DNA from: Bacillota bacterium | Lineage (GTDB): Bacteria; Bacillota; Clostridia; Christensenellales; SZUA-584 | Assembly: GCA_023436115.1 (NCBI GenBank) | Contig: JAEZKQ010000004.1 | Coordinates: 163,181-227,180 of the forward strand | Direction: 5' to 3' | Length of the DNA: 64,000 bases | Part shown: piece after piece, positions 44,929-53,313 of the stretch | Position numbering within the stretch: position 1 is the stretch's first letter | How the letters are laid out: every line of letters begins with the position of its first letter | The notes under the pieces: generated by a model | What the model saw: the letters and a program-made list of their open reading frames with translations, nothing else | Told to the model about the DNA's origin: nothing | Databases searched by the model: none | Translations under genes and position numbers: made by a program

Positions 44929-45471
44929 ATGTTAGATATCAGAAAAATACAGGAGCAAGTCATCTACAGTGCTGTAAAAGCAGCCAGCGACGATGAAACA
45001 GCCGCAAAAATCGTCTACGGAGAAAGCGGGCTATCAGAGGACGATGCAACATGGGTGAAATCCACCATGAGCAGGCTGGAAAGCCAGTTTGACAAAATGA
45101 CTGTGAAGCAGATCCGAATGAACTGCCAATGCGGTTACGCAATGGATGAAAAGCTGGCGTTGGTAAACGAGCTGATGGAGGGCGCGTCAACTCTCGAAGA
45201 ATTCGCGAATCAGGAAAAAGCCAAAGCAGCCGGATTATATTGCGAAAACGGTGTGCTCTATCTGCAATTTGTGTTTTGCCCTTGCCCGATGCTTGCACAG
45301 GTGGATAAACTCGAAACCGATGCTTGGTGTCAGTGCACCACGGGATATAGTAAAGTGCTGTTTGAAAAAGCATTTGGGTGCGTCGTCGATGTGGAACTTC
45401 TTAAAAGCTTAAAAATGGGGGATGATCGATGTCTCATGACAATCATACCCCGTGAGCCTGTCTGGAAATAA
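44929..45471 (+). CDS. Cysteine-rich DUF6144-like protein
   Basis: A 180-residue protein with eight cysteines in clusters: CQCG (about 64-67), FCPCPM (about 125) and WCQCTTGYS (about 142). It looks like a relative of the DUF6144 / L-2-amino-thiazoline-4-carboxylate hydrolase-like group, in which such cysteines may bind metal or act in redox chemistry; this is recalled, not proven. No membrane segment. A GAGG sequence lies before the ATG and a clean terminator follows. The AT-rich gap upstream separates it from guaA. Confidence 0.75.
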   Translation: MLDIRKIQEQVIYSAVKAASDDETAAKIVYGESGLSEDDATWVKSTMSRLESQFDKMTVKQIRMNCQCGYAMDEKLALVNELMEGASTLEEFANQEKAKAAGLYCENGVLYLQFVFCPCPMLAQVDKLETDAWCQCTTGYSKVLFEKAFGCVVDVELLKSLKMGDDRCLMTIIPREPVWK

Positions 45472-45487
45472 GCTACTTACAAGAGAT

Positions 45488-45515
45488 AAGCGGCCTGATG
45501 CGGGCCGCTTTTTCT
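45488..45515 (+). terminator. Terminator after the DUF6144-like gene
   Basis: AAGCGGCC pairs with GGCCGCTT (45488-45495 with 45503-45510), followed by TTTC. Confidence 0.85.
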
Positions 45516-45530
45516 ATACTATAAGCACAG

Positions 45531-45986
45531 TTAGTATACGGGCACACATATCTCACACCTATGGTCTTTAAGGATTTTAGCCGCATACTTCTCTATAATG
45601 GGTTTTGTATCGTCAGCCTGATAACCGCGGTTTTTAAGCGCTGGGAAAATCTCGAGCCACGCTTTTTGAACAGCTTCAGTTGTGTGAGAGACCTTGAACA
45701 CCGCATATTTACCTCCGGCCATTGTGAATAGGCATATAGAATCATCGTTGACACGAAAACTATCGGGGACAATCAAGCAGGCGTCATAGCGGCAGCTTTC
45801 AGGTTGTGTAACTGCGGGGTCGTCCTGAGCGATACCCAGTATGACGGATTCATCATCCAGCAGATCATGAGACGCCGCCCAGTTCTTTAAATGCTCCATC
45901 GTCTGCTTATTGCTTAGGCCATAGGGGCCATTGTGTCGAAAGTAAGCAATTTTGTATGACGGTATCCATTCAATGTTCATTTCCAT
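45531..45986 (-). CDS. GyrI-like / AraC effector-binding domain protein
   Basis: About 151 residues from the ATG at 45986, which has AGAGGA eight bases upstream. It starts MEMNIEWIPSYKIAYFRHNGPYG, the typical first strand of the GyrI-like small-molecule-binding fold (SbmC family), and keeps the GGKYAVFKVSHT segment near the end. There is no DNA-binding domain, so it is a stand-alone ligand-binding protein, possibly a drug-binding or gyrase-protecting protein. The neighbours give no further clue. Confidence 0.83.
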   Translation of the reverse strand: MEMNIEWIPSYKIAYFRHNGPYGLSNKQTMEHLKNWAASHDLLDDESVILGIAQDDPAVTQPESCRYDACLIVPDSFRVNDDSICLFTMAGGKYAVFKVSHTTEAVQKAWLEIFPALKNRGYQADDTKPIIEKYAAKILKDHRCEICVPVY

Positions 45987-46176
45987 AGTTTCTGTCCTCT
46001 CATTGATACTGACCGATTTGTACCAACATAACATGCTTTAAAATGGAAAACAAACACTTTTTAAAAAGATGAGCGGGTTTCTTTTTTTTAGAGAATATTG
46101 CAAATAAAGACTCCTAATTGTTTTGAAAATACTACAGATTACCTAGCAAGGACTTTTAGCTATCATACCGTCATCC

Positions 46177-46698
46177 TCAGCCCATTCCGTAATACAGCCG
46201 CTTCGTCTTGTTGAACGACACGAGGAACACAATGCCTGCCAAAAGCCCGGCAATGATGCATATCCAGTTCAGTATCGGAATAATGAAAAGCAGATAGGAG
46301 CCCAGTGTCAATATCACCAGCACCGTCCACGCGGTGTATAGGCCGGCCGCGTTCAGGAAACGGCTGCTCTGTGTTTCATATTCCTTGATGCCCATCACGA
46401 TGTTATATGAAATGTACAGCGATATGAGTGTGGATGCCAGCCCCAGAATGAAGCCAAGCACTTCGCCCGTGCCTATGCCCATCAGCGCCAGCAAATACAG
46501 TACGCCGGTATATCCCGCCATGACTGTCGCGAATGGCCTTGCCTTTTCAAACCGAGGGTTCAAATCGGTCAGTTCACCTAAACCAAGATAGATAAAAATA
46601 TAGCCGATAAAGTCGGGTATGAGCCCGATCTGGGATGCCCCGATGTTGATATTAAAATCCAGAAAAACAAACAAAAAACCCATAAAAATGTAACGCAT
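46177..46698 (-). CDS. Small polytopic membrane protein of unknown function
   Basis: A protein of about 173 residues with five hydrophobic segments and a motif-like SQIGLIPDFIGYIFIYLG between the first two, in which polar residues flank a helix. GAGG followed by six Ts precedes the ATG at 46698; an in-frame TTG one codon earlier is less likely. No catalytic residues recognised. It may be a minor transport or sensing protein; nothing in the neighbourhood narrows it. Confidence 0.75.
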   Translation of the reverse strand: MRYIFMGFLFVFLDFNINIGASQIGLIPDFIGYIFIYLGLGELTDLNPRFEKARPFATVMAGYTGVLYLLALMGIGTGEVLGFILGLASTLISLYISYNIVMGIKEYETQSSRFLNAAGLYTAWTVLVILTLGSYLLFIIPILNWICIIAGLLAGIVFLVSFNKTKRLYYGMG

Positions 46699-46911
46699 CA
46701 AAAAACCTCGATTTAAGAATCTTTACCAACTATAGCACATTTCGGGGTCTCCGTCATTATGAGATTCAATAGCCCCCCAGGGTTGCAGACCGGCGAGGCT
46801 TTTGGGATGCTAATATTCTCAGTATTGGCCTTGAATCTTCGCCATTCAGATATGGCTCAAATCGCTATCATCCGTAGTTATCGTATCTGTGAGGGTGAGA
46901 GCCATTCACTT

Positions 46912-46940
46912 TTTATAAAGAGCCAATATATTGGTATAAT
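46912..46940 (+). promoter_or_regulatory. Upstream promoter of the purE operon
   Basis: TTTATA (46912-46917), 17 bases, then an extended -10 TGGTATAAT ending at 46940. It lies about 165 bases before purE and would give a leader containing the dyad at 46961-46980. The rest of the 46699-47103 spacer holds only a 64-codon frame with no start signal. Confidence 0.5.
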
Positions 46941-46960
46941 CACATGCTGTTAGAGACTTA

Positions 46961-46980
46961 GTTCGTGTTATGGGACGAAC
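46961..46980. promoter_or_regulatory. Inverted repeat in the purE upstream region
   Basis: GTTCGT and ACGAAC (46961-46966 with 46975-46980) around an eight-base centre. The right arm with its flank, ACGAACATT, is similar to one half of the Firmicutes PurBox core (CCGAACAWT), but the arms are in the opposite relative orientation to the classical PurR operator. Confidence 0.4.
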
Positions 46981-47018
46981 ATTATTTAATATCAACTATT
47001 AAAAGTATGAGATTAGAA

Positions 47019-47048
47019 TTGACATGGGACAGCCTGTCCATGTAGACT
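47019..47048 (+). promoter_or_regulatory. Second purE promoter with a palindrome in its spacer
   Basis: TTGACA (47019-47024), an 18-base spacer and TAGACT (47043-47048). The spacer contains the perfect dyad GGACAG-C-CTGTCC (47027-47039), placed where a repressor would block RNA polymerase. Confidence 0.5.
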
Positions 47049-47103
47049 GATTATTGTTGAATGCTGTCTAAAATTATAACAAAAGTACAAAGGAGTTCTT
47101 TAA

Positions 47104-47598
47104 ATGAAAGCAGCTGTGGTCATGGGGTCTATATCCGATCTGCCCGTATTGGAAAAAACGATCAGTACGCTAAAGGCCTTCGGCGTGGGTGTGGAAGCGC
47201 GGGTGCTAAGCGCGCACAGGACGCCGGATGAAGCGCATGCATTTGCGACGGGTGCCGAAGGTGAAGGCATCGAGGTCATCATCGCGGCTGCGGGCAAAGC
47301 GGCGCATCTTGCGGGAGTGCTGGCGGCCTATACCACATTGCCAGTTATCGGGCTTCCTGTGAAATCATCAACCATGGACGGGCTGGATTCTCTGCTCTCC
47401 ATCGTACAGATGCCGCCCGGCATCCCGGTGGCCACGGTGGCGATCAACGGTGCGGAAAACGCCGCGCTGCTCGCCGTTCAGATTCTTTCTTTGAAATACA
47501 GCGAATTAAAGCAAAGATTAGCCGAACACAAAAAGGACATGGCGGCCAAAGTATTAGAGTCGAATAAAAATCTTCAAAAGGAGATCGAAATATTATGA
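47104..47598 (+). CDS. purE: N5-carboxyaminoimidazole ribonucleotide mutase
   Basis: A 164-residue PurE of class I size, with GSISDLPVLEKT at the start, SAHRTPDEA near residue 40 and the conserved AAGKAAHLAGV and MPPGIPVATV segments. It converts N5-CAIR to CAIR in purine synthesis. In the common bacterial route PurK supplies N5-CAIR, but no purK is in the window. AGGAG lies nine bases before the ATG. Its stop overlaps the purC start (ATGA), so it is the first gene of a coupled purE-purC-purF run. Confidence 0.97.
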   Translation: MKAAVVMGSISDLPVLEKTISTLKAFGVGVEARVLSAHRTPDEAHAFATGAEGEGIEVIIAAAGKAAHLAGVLAAYTTLPVIGLPVKSSTMDGLDSLLSIVQMPPGIPVATVAINGAENAALLAVQILSLKYSELKQRLAEHKKDMAAKVLESNKNLQKEIEIL

Positions 47599-48302
47599 AA
47601 CAGATGGATCAAATCTACGAAGGCAAAGCCAAAAAGGTATACGCGACGGAAAATGCGGATTTTGTGATCGTATCTTACAAGGACGATGCAACCGCTTTCA
47701 ATGGCTTAAAGCGCGGCACCATCGTGGGCAAAGGCGTAGTGAACAATAAGGTATCCAACCACTTCTTTAAACTGCTGGAGGCCAAAGGCATACCCACGCA
47801 TTATGTGGAGCAGCTTTCCGACAGAGAAACCGTTGTCAAAAAGGTGGATATCGTGCCTGTGGAAGTCATCGTGCGCAACAAAGCGGCAGGAAGCTTTTCC
47901 AAGCGCATGGGCGTAGAGGAAGGCACCACGCTCAAGTGCTCCATATTGGAATACAGCTACAAGAATGACGAGCTGGGCGATCCGTTTATCAACTCGTATT
48001 ATGTGCGTGCGTTGGAGCTTGCGACCGATGAGGAAATGGAGACGATCAAGACCATCTCCTTCAAGGTTAACGATATACTTTCCGAGTATCTAAAAGGCTT
48101 TGGTGTGGAGCTTATTGATTTCAAGCTGGAGTTCGGCCGTTTCCACGACCAGCTCATCCTGGCCGATGAAATTTCGCCCGACACTTGCCGTTTCTGGGAT
48201 ATCCAAACGGGCAAGAAGCTCGATAAAGACCGCTTCCGCCGCGACTTAGGGGACGTGGAAGAAGCTTATAAAGAGATTATCAGCCGGCTGATGGGAGAAT
48301 AA
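47595..48302 (+). CDS. purC: Phosphoribosylaminoimidazole-succinocarboxamide synthase
   Basis: A 235-residue SAICAR synthetase with IYEGKAKKVYAT at the start, FNGLKRG, PVEVIVRNKAAGS and the C-terminal DEISPDTCRFWD that binds the nucleotide and Mg. It joins CAIR and aspartate. It overlaps purE by four bases and is one base from purF. Normal length and complete. Confidence 0.98.
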   Translation: MKQMDQIYEGKAKKVYATENADFVIVSYKDDATAFNGLKRGTIVGKGVVNNKVSNHFFKLLEAKGIPTHYVEQLSDRETVVKKVDIVPVEVIVRNKAAGSFSKRMGVEEGTTLKCSILEYSYKNDELGDPFINSYYVRALELATDEEMETIKTISFKVNDILSEYLKGFGVELIDFKLEFGRFHDQLILADEISPDTCRFWDIQTGKKLDKDRFRRDLGDVEEAYKEIISRLMGE

Positions 48303-48303
48303 A

Positions 48304-49761
48304 ATGCCTCTTCGTATAAAACAACTGCCGCCTTATGAACGGTTTAAGCCCTTCGATGACACCATGCACGAGGAGTGCGGTGTGTTTGGCATATACTGTC
48401 CTGATGGAACAATCGAACCGACAGAGGCGGCATACTACGGACTTTTCGCGCTGCAGCACCGCGGGCAGGAGAGCGCGGGTATCGCAGCAGCAAGGAACGG
48501 ACGTATCGACTACCATAAAGATATGGGCCTCGTGGGTGAGGCGTTTAAAAGTGGTCTGGAGAAACTGACGGGCGGACAGGCCGCCATCGGGCATGTACGC
48601 TATTCCACAATGGGCGACAGCCTGCTGGCGAACGCTCAGCCGCTTGTCATCAGCTCAAAAAAGGGCCATATCGCTTTGGCGCACAACGGCAACCTCATTA
48701 ACGCCAAGCAACTGCGTGACGATCTGGAAAACGCAGGTGCGATATTCCAAACGTCCATCGATTCCGAGGTGATTGCGAGCCTGATCGCCAAACACAGCGC
48801 AGACGGCATTATCGAAGCGGTCACCAAGACAATGAGCATGCTCAAAGGCAGCTTTGCGCTTGTGATCATGACACCCGATATGCTGATCGGTGTGCGCGAC
48901 CCCAAAGGCATACGGCCGATCGCACTGGGACGCATCGATAATTCTTATGTGTTCGCGTCGGAATCCAGCGCTTTTGATACCATCGGCGCGGAATTCATAC
49001 GCGACCTGCGCCCGGGCGAGATCGTCGTGGCAGATAAGAGCGGCCTTAAATCGTATCAGGGGCCGCACGCGCCCGAGACCGCGCTTTGCATATTTGAATA
49101 CGTGTATTTCGCGCGGCCCGATTCGGACATTGACGGCATCCCCGTGCACAGAGCTCGTGAGAAAGCGGGAGAAATGCTTGCGATCGCGTCGCCCGTGGAT
49201 GCCGATGTGGTGGCGGCCGTGCCGGACAGCGCCATTTCCGCAGCTATGGGCTATGCCCAGCAGTCGGGTATTCCGTATACCATCGCGCTGTCAAAGAACA
49301 GATACATAGGCCGCACGTTTATTCAGCCATCTCAAGGCAAACGCGAAATGAGCGTGAGTATCAAGCTCAACGCATTAAAGCGTAATGTGCGCGGCAAACG
49401 GCTGGTACTGGTGGACGATTCCATCGTGCGCGGCACGACGTCCAAGAAGATCGTGGAAATGCTTAAGCTCGCGGGCGCGAGAGAGGTGCATATGCGCATC
49501 AGCTCGCCGCCTATTAAGTACCCTTGCTTTTTCGGCATCGATACCAGTTCGCACGATCAGCTCATCGGTGCAAAGAATTCCGTGGAGGAGATCAGAAAGC
49601 TGATCGGGGCGGATTCGCTTTCGTATCTCGGCATCGACGATCTGCTCAAAACGGTTGAGGGTGCGGCATGCAATTTTTGCGTGGGCTGCTTTAACGGCAA
49701 ATACCCGGGCGATGTGAGCAGTCTCATGAAGTGCGGAAAAAAGAACTTATTGGATAAGTAA
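48304..49761 (+). CDS. purF: Amidophosphoribosyltransferase with propeptide
   Basis: A 485-residue glutamine PRPP amidotransferase. The mature N-terminal nucleophile is Cys25 in EECGVFGIY, so a 24-residue propeptide is expected to be removed, as in Bacillus-type enzymes. The PRPP loop is VLVDDSIVRGTTS, and NFCVGCF near the C-terminus fits the iron-sulfur ligands of this subclass. It makes phosphoribosylamine, the committed and feedback-controlled step of purine synthesis. It begins one base after purC. Confidence 0.97.
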   Translation: MPLRIKQLPPYERFKPFDDTMHEECGVFGIYCPDGTIEPTEAAYYGLFALQHRGQESAGIAAARNGRIDYHKDMGLVGEAFKSGLEKLTGGQAAIGHVRYSTMGDSLLANAQPLVISSKKGHIALAHNGNLINAKQLRDDLENAGAIFQTSIDSEVIASLIAKHSADGIIEAVTKTMSMLKGSFALVIMTPDMLIGVRDPKGIRPIALGRIDNSYVFASESSAFDTIGAEFIRDLRPGEIVVADKSGLKSYQGPHAPETALCIFEYVYFARPDSDIDGIPVHRAREKAGEMLAIASPVDADVVAAVPDSAISAAMGYAQQSGIPYTIALSKNRYIGRTFIQPSQGKREMSVSIKLNALKRNVRGKRLVLVDDSIVRGTTSKKIVEMLKLAGAREVHMRISSPPIKYPCFFGIDTSSHDQLIGAKNSVEEIRKLIGADSLSYLGIDDLLKTVEGAACNFCVGCFNGKYPGDVSSLMKCGKKNLLDK

Positions 49762-49895
49762 ATAATGTGGTAGTAAAGTATTATAAATGTTATTCAAATC
49801 GAAAATAGACATGCCTTTCAACCGGCTTTGCCGGCGCGAGGGAGGCGTAACCGCTGAAAAACGGAGTTTTTCAGCAATCGGATAAGGAGTTTCTT
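49762..49895. other. Structured spacer between purF and purM
   Basis: It holds two strong dyads, CCGGC/GCCGG (49822-49834) and GCTGAAAAAC/GTTTTTCAGC (49853-49875), without a terminator T-run, and a GATAAGGAG ribosome binding site. The stretch GCGAGGGAGGCGTA between them resembles part of the purH leader. Confidence 0.45.
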
Positions 49896-50909
49896 ATGGC
49901 GATCACATATAAGGATGCGGGCGTGGATGTGGAGGCGGGCTACAAGGCCGTCAGCCTTATGAAAGCGCATGCTGCATCTACCTTCAACGATAATGTGCTG
50001 CAGGGCTTAGGATCCTTCGGCGGCATGTACGACAACGGCAACGGCCAAGTCCTCGTGGCCGGAACAGACGGTGTGGGCACCAAGCTCAAAGCCGCTTTTG
50101 TGATGGACAAGCATGACACGGTGGGTATCGACTGCGTGGCCATGTGCGTCAACGACGTGGTTTGCCATGGCGCTGCGCCTATGTTCTTCCTCGATTATAT
50201 CGCCACAGGAAAGCTGCTGCCTCATGTTGCGGCGGATATCGTCAAGGGCGTGGCTGATGGCTGCCGTCAGGCGGGCTGCGCGCTGATCGGCGGAGAAACG
50301 GCGGAAATGCCGGGCTTCTACGGAGAAGGTGAATATGACATGGCGGGCTTTTGTGTGGGCAGCGTGGATAAGGAAAAGCTTATCAACGGCGCTGACATTA
50401 AAGCGGGGGATGTGCTGATCGGCCTTGCGTCGTCGGGCATACACAGCAACGGCTTTTCGCTTGTGCGCAAGCTTGTGGGTATGGACGAAAAGAAGCTCTC
50501 CTTGTACATCGATGCTTTCGGCAGGACGATGGGGCAAGAACTTCTGTCACCCACGCGCATCTATGTGAAAACACTTTTGAATCTTATGAAACAATACGAG
50601 ATAAAGGGCGCGGCGCATATCACGGGCGGCGGCTTTATCGAGAATATTCCGCGTATTCTGCCCCATGGGCTTGGAGTAAAAATCGAGCTGGGCAGCTGGG
50701 AAATGCTCCCCGTTTTTGATATGCTTGTGAGCGAGGCCAAACTGGAAACGCGAGACGCATATAACACGTTTAATATGGGTATCGGCATGGTGCTGGCCGT
50801 GAAAAAGGAACTTGCCAGTGAGGTGGCATACGCGGCAAGAAGCTTGGGCGAACAATCGTATGTGATAGGAAGCGTCGTGAAAGGCGAGGGTGTGGAGCTG
50901 TGCGGATAG
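49896..50909 (+). CDS. purM: Phosphoribosylformylglycinamidine cyclo-ligase
   Basis: A 337-residue AIR synthetase with GTDGVGTKLKAAF in the ATP site, FLDYIATGKL, GGETAEMPGFY and the C-terminal HITGGGFIENIPRILP. It closes the imidazole ring of FGAM to AIR. AAGGAG lies before the ATG. It overlaps purN by ten bases. The gene that makes its substrate, purL, is not in the window. Confidence 0.97.
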   Translation: MAITYKDAGVDVEAGYKAVSLMKAHAASTFNDNVLQGLGSFGGMYDNGNGQVLVAGTDGVGTKLKAAFVMDKHDTVGIDCVAMCVNDVVCHGAAPMFFLDYIATGKLLPHVAADIVKGVADGCRQAGCALIGGETAEMPGFYGEGEYDMAGFCVGSVDKEKLINGADIKAGDVLIGLASSGIHSNGFSLVRKLVGMDEKKLSLYIDAFGRTMGQELLSPTRIYVKTLLNLMKQYEIKGAAHITGGGFIENIPRILPHGLGVKIELGSWEMLPVFDMLVSEAKLETRDAYNTFNMGIGMVLAVKKELASEVAYAARSLGEQSYVIGSVVKGEGVELCG

Positions 50910-51520
50910 ACAGGCTCGTGGTGATGGTGTCGGGCGGCGGCACCAATTTTCAGGCTATGCTGGATGCCTGTGCAGACGGACGCATCGGCGCAAAGGTTGT
51001 GGGCGTTGTGGCCAACAAACCGGATATATACGCGTTGGAGCGCGCCAAAAACGCTGGCGTGCCTGCTGTGGTGATCTGCGGCAAGGACTATGAGAATCAG
51101 CAGGCGCACGATAGGGCTGTGATAAAGGCCATACAGGGTTTTGACGGTCAGGCCGTGGTGCTGGCAGGCTATATGTCGATACTGGGGCCGGATCTTGTGA
51201 ACAGCTTTCCCATTATCAATATCCATCCCGCGCTGATACCTTCCTTTTGCGGCAAGGGCTATTATGGTCGCCGTGTGCACGCGGCTGTATTGGAGTACGG
51301 TGCGAAGGTGTCGGGTGCGACGGTGCATTTCGTGGATGAAGGCACCGACACCGGGCCGATCATTATGCAAAAATGCGTGGATGTGCTCGGTGATGATACG
51401 CCTGAGACATTGGCCGCGCGTGTGCTCGAGGTGGAGCATGAGATACTGGTGAAGTCCGTGGCGCTGCTCTGCGAAGGACGGCTTGAAGTGGATGGGCGGC
51501 GCGTGAAAATAAAGGATTAA
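50900..51520 (+). CDS. purN: Phosphoribosylglycinamide formyltransferase
   Basis: A 206-residue GAR transformylase with VMVSGGGTNFQAMLD at the start, the catalytic Asn-His-Asp set in INIHPALIPSF and the later FVDEGTDTGPII. It uses 10-formyltetrahydrofolate to formylate GAR. The GTG start lies inside the end of purM. It is the last gene before the purH promoter. Confidence 0.96.
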   Translation: MRIDRLVVMVSGGGTNFQAMLDACADGRIGAKVVGVVANKPDIYALERAKNAGVPAVVICGKDYENQQAHDRAVIKAIQGFDGQAVVLAGYMSILGPDLVNSFPIINIHPALIPSFCGKGYYGRRVHAAVLEYGAKVSGATVHFVDEGTDTGPIIMQKCVDVLGDDTPETLAARVLEVEHEILVKSVALLCEGRLEVDGRRVKIKD

Positions 51521-51535
51521 ATGCGGAGGCAGCCT

Positions 51536-51563
51536 TTGACATCGTCAGTTTGTCAACTAATAT
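51536..51563 (+). promoter_or_regulatory. Promoter for purH-purD
   Basis: TTGACA (51536-51541), 16 bases, then TAATAT (51558-51563), with the same -10 sequence as the guaB promoter. It lies just after purN, so purH-purD can be transcribed apart from the genes before them and with a leader of about 200 bases. Confidence 0.65.
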
Positions 51564-51601
51564 TTTTATATTAATCTGTGGGCAAGACGGGCTATGATTT
51601 A

Positions 51602-51739
51602 CCCCAAAAAGCATCGCTTTTCGGGGACCCCACATACCCGCGAAGTCCACACCTTACGGTTTTGCGCAGTTTCGAGTGTAGCGAGGAACAAGGCGAAGCG
51701 TACAAAACCGGTAAACTGGCGGAAAACCAAAGGTTTTTC
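51602..51739. repeat. Three consecutive hairpin elements in the purH leader
   Basis: The dyads are CCCCAAAAAGC/GCTTTTCGGGG (51602-51626), CGGTTTTG/CAAAACCG (51657-51710, enclosing GAGTGTAGCGAGGAACAAGG) and GGAAAACC/GGTTTTTC (51721-51739). None has a terminator T-run. The middle element resembles sequence before guaB and purM and may be a dispersed genomic repeat. Confidence 0.5.
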
Positions 51740-51768
51740 GACAAGATAATTTATTGGAGGTTTAACAT

Positions 51769-53301
51769 ATGAAAAGAGCTTTTTTAAGCGTATTCGACAA
51801 AACGGGCATCGTCGAATTTGCAAGCGGACTCATCGGCCTGGGGTTTGAGCTGCTCTCAACGGGCGGCACACAGCGCACGCTGGAGCAGGCAGGCGTGAAA
51901 GTGACCAACGTGTCGGACATCACAGGGTTCCCTGAATGCTTGGACGGGCGCGTAAAAACGCTGCATCCGAATATCCACGCGGGTATACTCGCGATGCGCG
52001 GTAATGCCGATCATATGGCGCAGGTGGAGAAACTGGGTGTGGGGCTTATCGACATCGTCGCGGTGAACCTTTATCCTTTCAAGGCGACCATATCCAAGCC
52101 TGATGTCACGCTGGAAGACGCCATCGAGAACATCGACATCGGCGGCCCGACAATGCTGCGCGCTGCGGCGAAAAACTGGCAGGACGTCGCGTCCATCGTC
52201 GATCCGGCGGACTATGAACGGGTATTAGCTGAGCTAAAAGAAGGCGGCATCAAGAAAGAGACGAAGTTTGATCTGTGCGTGAAAGTGTTCGAGCATACGG
52301 CGGCATACGACGCGCTGATATCGGGCTATCTGCGCGAACGCAACGGCGGCGGCTATCCCGACAAGCTCACGTTGACATATGAAAAAGCCCAAGGGATGCG
52401 CTACGGTGAAAACCCGCACCAGAGCGCCGCGTTTTATAAAGAGCCGCTGAATACCAAAGGCACGCTGGCCGAAGCGGTACAGCTTTGGGGCAAGGAGCTC
52501 TCTTTTAACAACATCAACGATACCAACGGCGCGCTGGATTGTCTGCGCGAATTCGAGGAGATAACGGTTGTGGCGGTCAAACACGCGAACCCATGCGGCG
52601 TGGGCAGCGCGGATACCGTGTACGACGCTTATATGAAGGCATATTCGGCAGACCCTGTTTCCATCTATGGCGGCATCGTGGCTGTGAACGCGCAGATAGA
52701 CAAAAAAGCGGCGGATGAAATGGTCAAGACGTTTTTAGAGATCGTCATCGCACCGTCTTATACTGACGACGCACTCGAAGTGCTCAAAACAAAGAAAAAC
52801 CTGCGTATACTCGAGCTTAAGGATATTACAAAAAAGATTAAGCCCAATGCACTGGATATCAAAAAGCCTCTGGGCGGTTTGCTGGTACAGCAGCCGGATA
52901 CGCTGCTTTATGAAGGTGAGCTCAAGGTTGTGACCAAGCGTGTGCCCACGGCGCAGGAGCTGGAGGATATGGAATTTGCGTGGAAGATCGTGAAGCATAT
53001 CAAATCCAACGGTATCGCAGTGTGCAGCGGTAAAAAGACGCTGGGACTTGGACCCGGACAGGTATCGCGTGTGTGGGCGGCGGAAGCTGCGCTGCAGCGG
53101 GCCGGAGAAGGCGCAAAAGGCGCGGTGCTCTCGTCCGATGCATATCTCCCATTTGACGACACGGTGCGTCTCGCAGCGACTTTTGGCATCAGCGCGGTCA
53201 TACAGCCGGGCGGCAGCATACACGATGAGGATTCCATCAAGGCCTGCGACGAGCTGGGTATCGCGATGGTGTTTACCGGCATGCGTCATTTCAAACACTA
53301 A
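51769..53301 (+). CDS. purH: Bifunctional AICAR transformylase / IMP cyclohydrolase
   Basis: A 510-residue PurH. The N-terminal MGS-like IMP cyclohydrolase domain has FDKTGI, STGGTQRTLE and GRVKTLHP; the larger AICAR transformylase domain has MRYGENPHQSAAF, KHANPCGVG and a C-terminal MVFTGMRHFKH. It carries out the last two steps to IMP. GGAGG precedes the ATG. PurD follows 12 bases later. Normal length and complete. Confidence 0.98.
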   Translation: MKRAFLSVFDKTGIVEFASGLIGLGFELLSTGGTQRTLEQAGVKVTNVSDITGFPECLDGRVKTLHPNIHAGILAMRGNADHMAQVEKLGVGLIDIVAVNLYPFKATISKPDVTLEDAIENIDIGGPTMLRAAAKNWQDVASIVDPADYERVLAELKEGGIKKETKFDLCVKVFEHTAAYDALISGYLRERNGGGYPDKLTLTYEKAQGMRYGENPHQSAAFYKEPLNTKGTLAEAVQLWGKELSFNNINDTNGALDCLREFEEITVVAVKHANPCGVGSADTVYDAYMKAYSADPVSIYGGIVAVNAQIDKKAADEMVKTFLEIVIAPSYTDDALEVLKTKKNLRILELKDITKKIKPNALDIKKPLGGLLVQQPDTLLYEGELKVVTKRVPTAQELEDMEFAWKIVKHIKSNGIAVCSGKKTLGLGPGQVSRVWAAEAALQRAGEGAKGAVLSSDAYLPFDDTVRLAATFGISAVIQPGGSIHDEDSIKACDELGIAMVFTGMRHFKH

Positions 53302-53313
53302 GAGGAGAATCAA

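Noticed and set aside
46759..46953. A 64-codon frame upstream of purE
   Set aside because: No start signal, no recognisable protein pattern, and it covers the predicted promoter.
46920..47100. Purine, PRPP or ppGpp riboswitch upstream of purE
   Set aside because: The conserved core sequences of the purine aptamer and of ykkC-type aptamers are not present; only simple dyads are seen.
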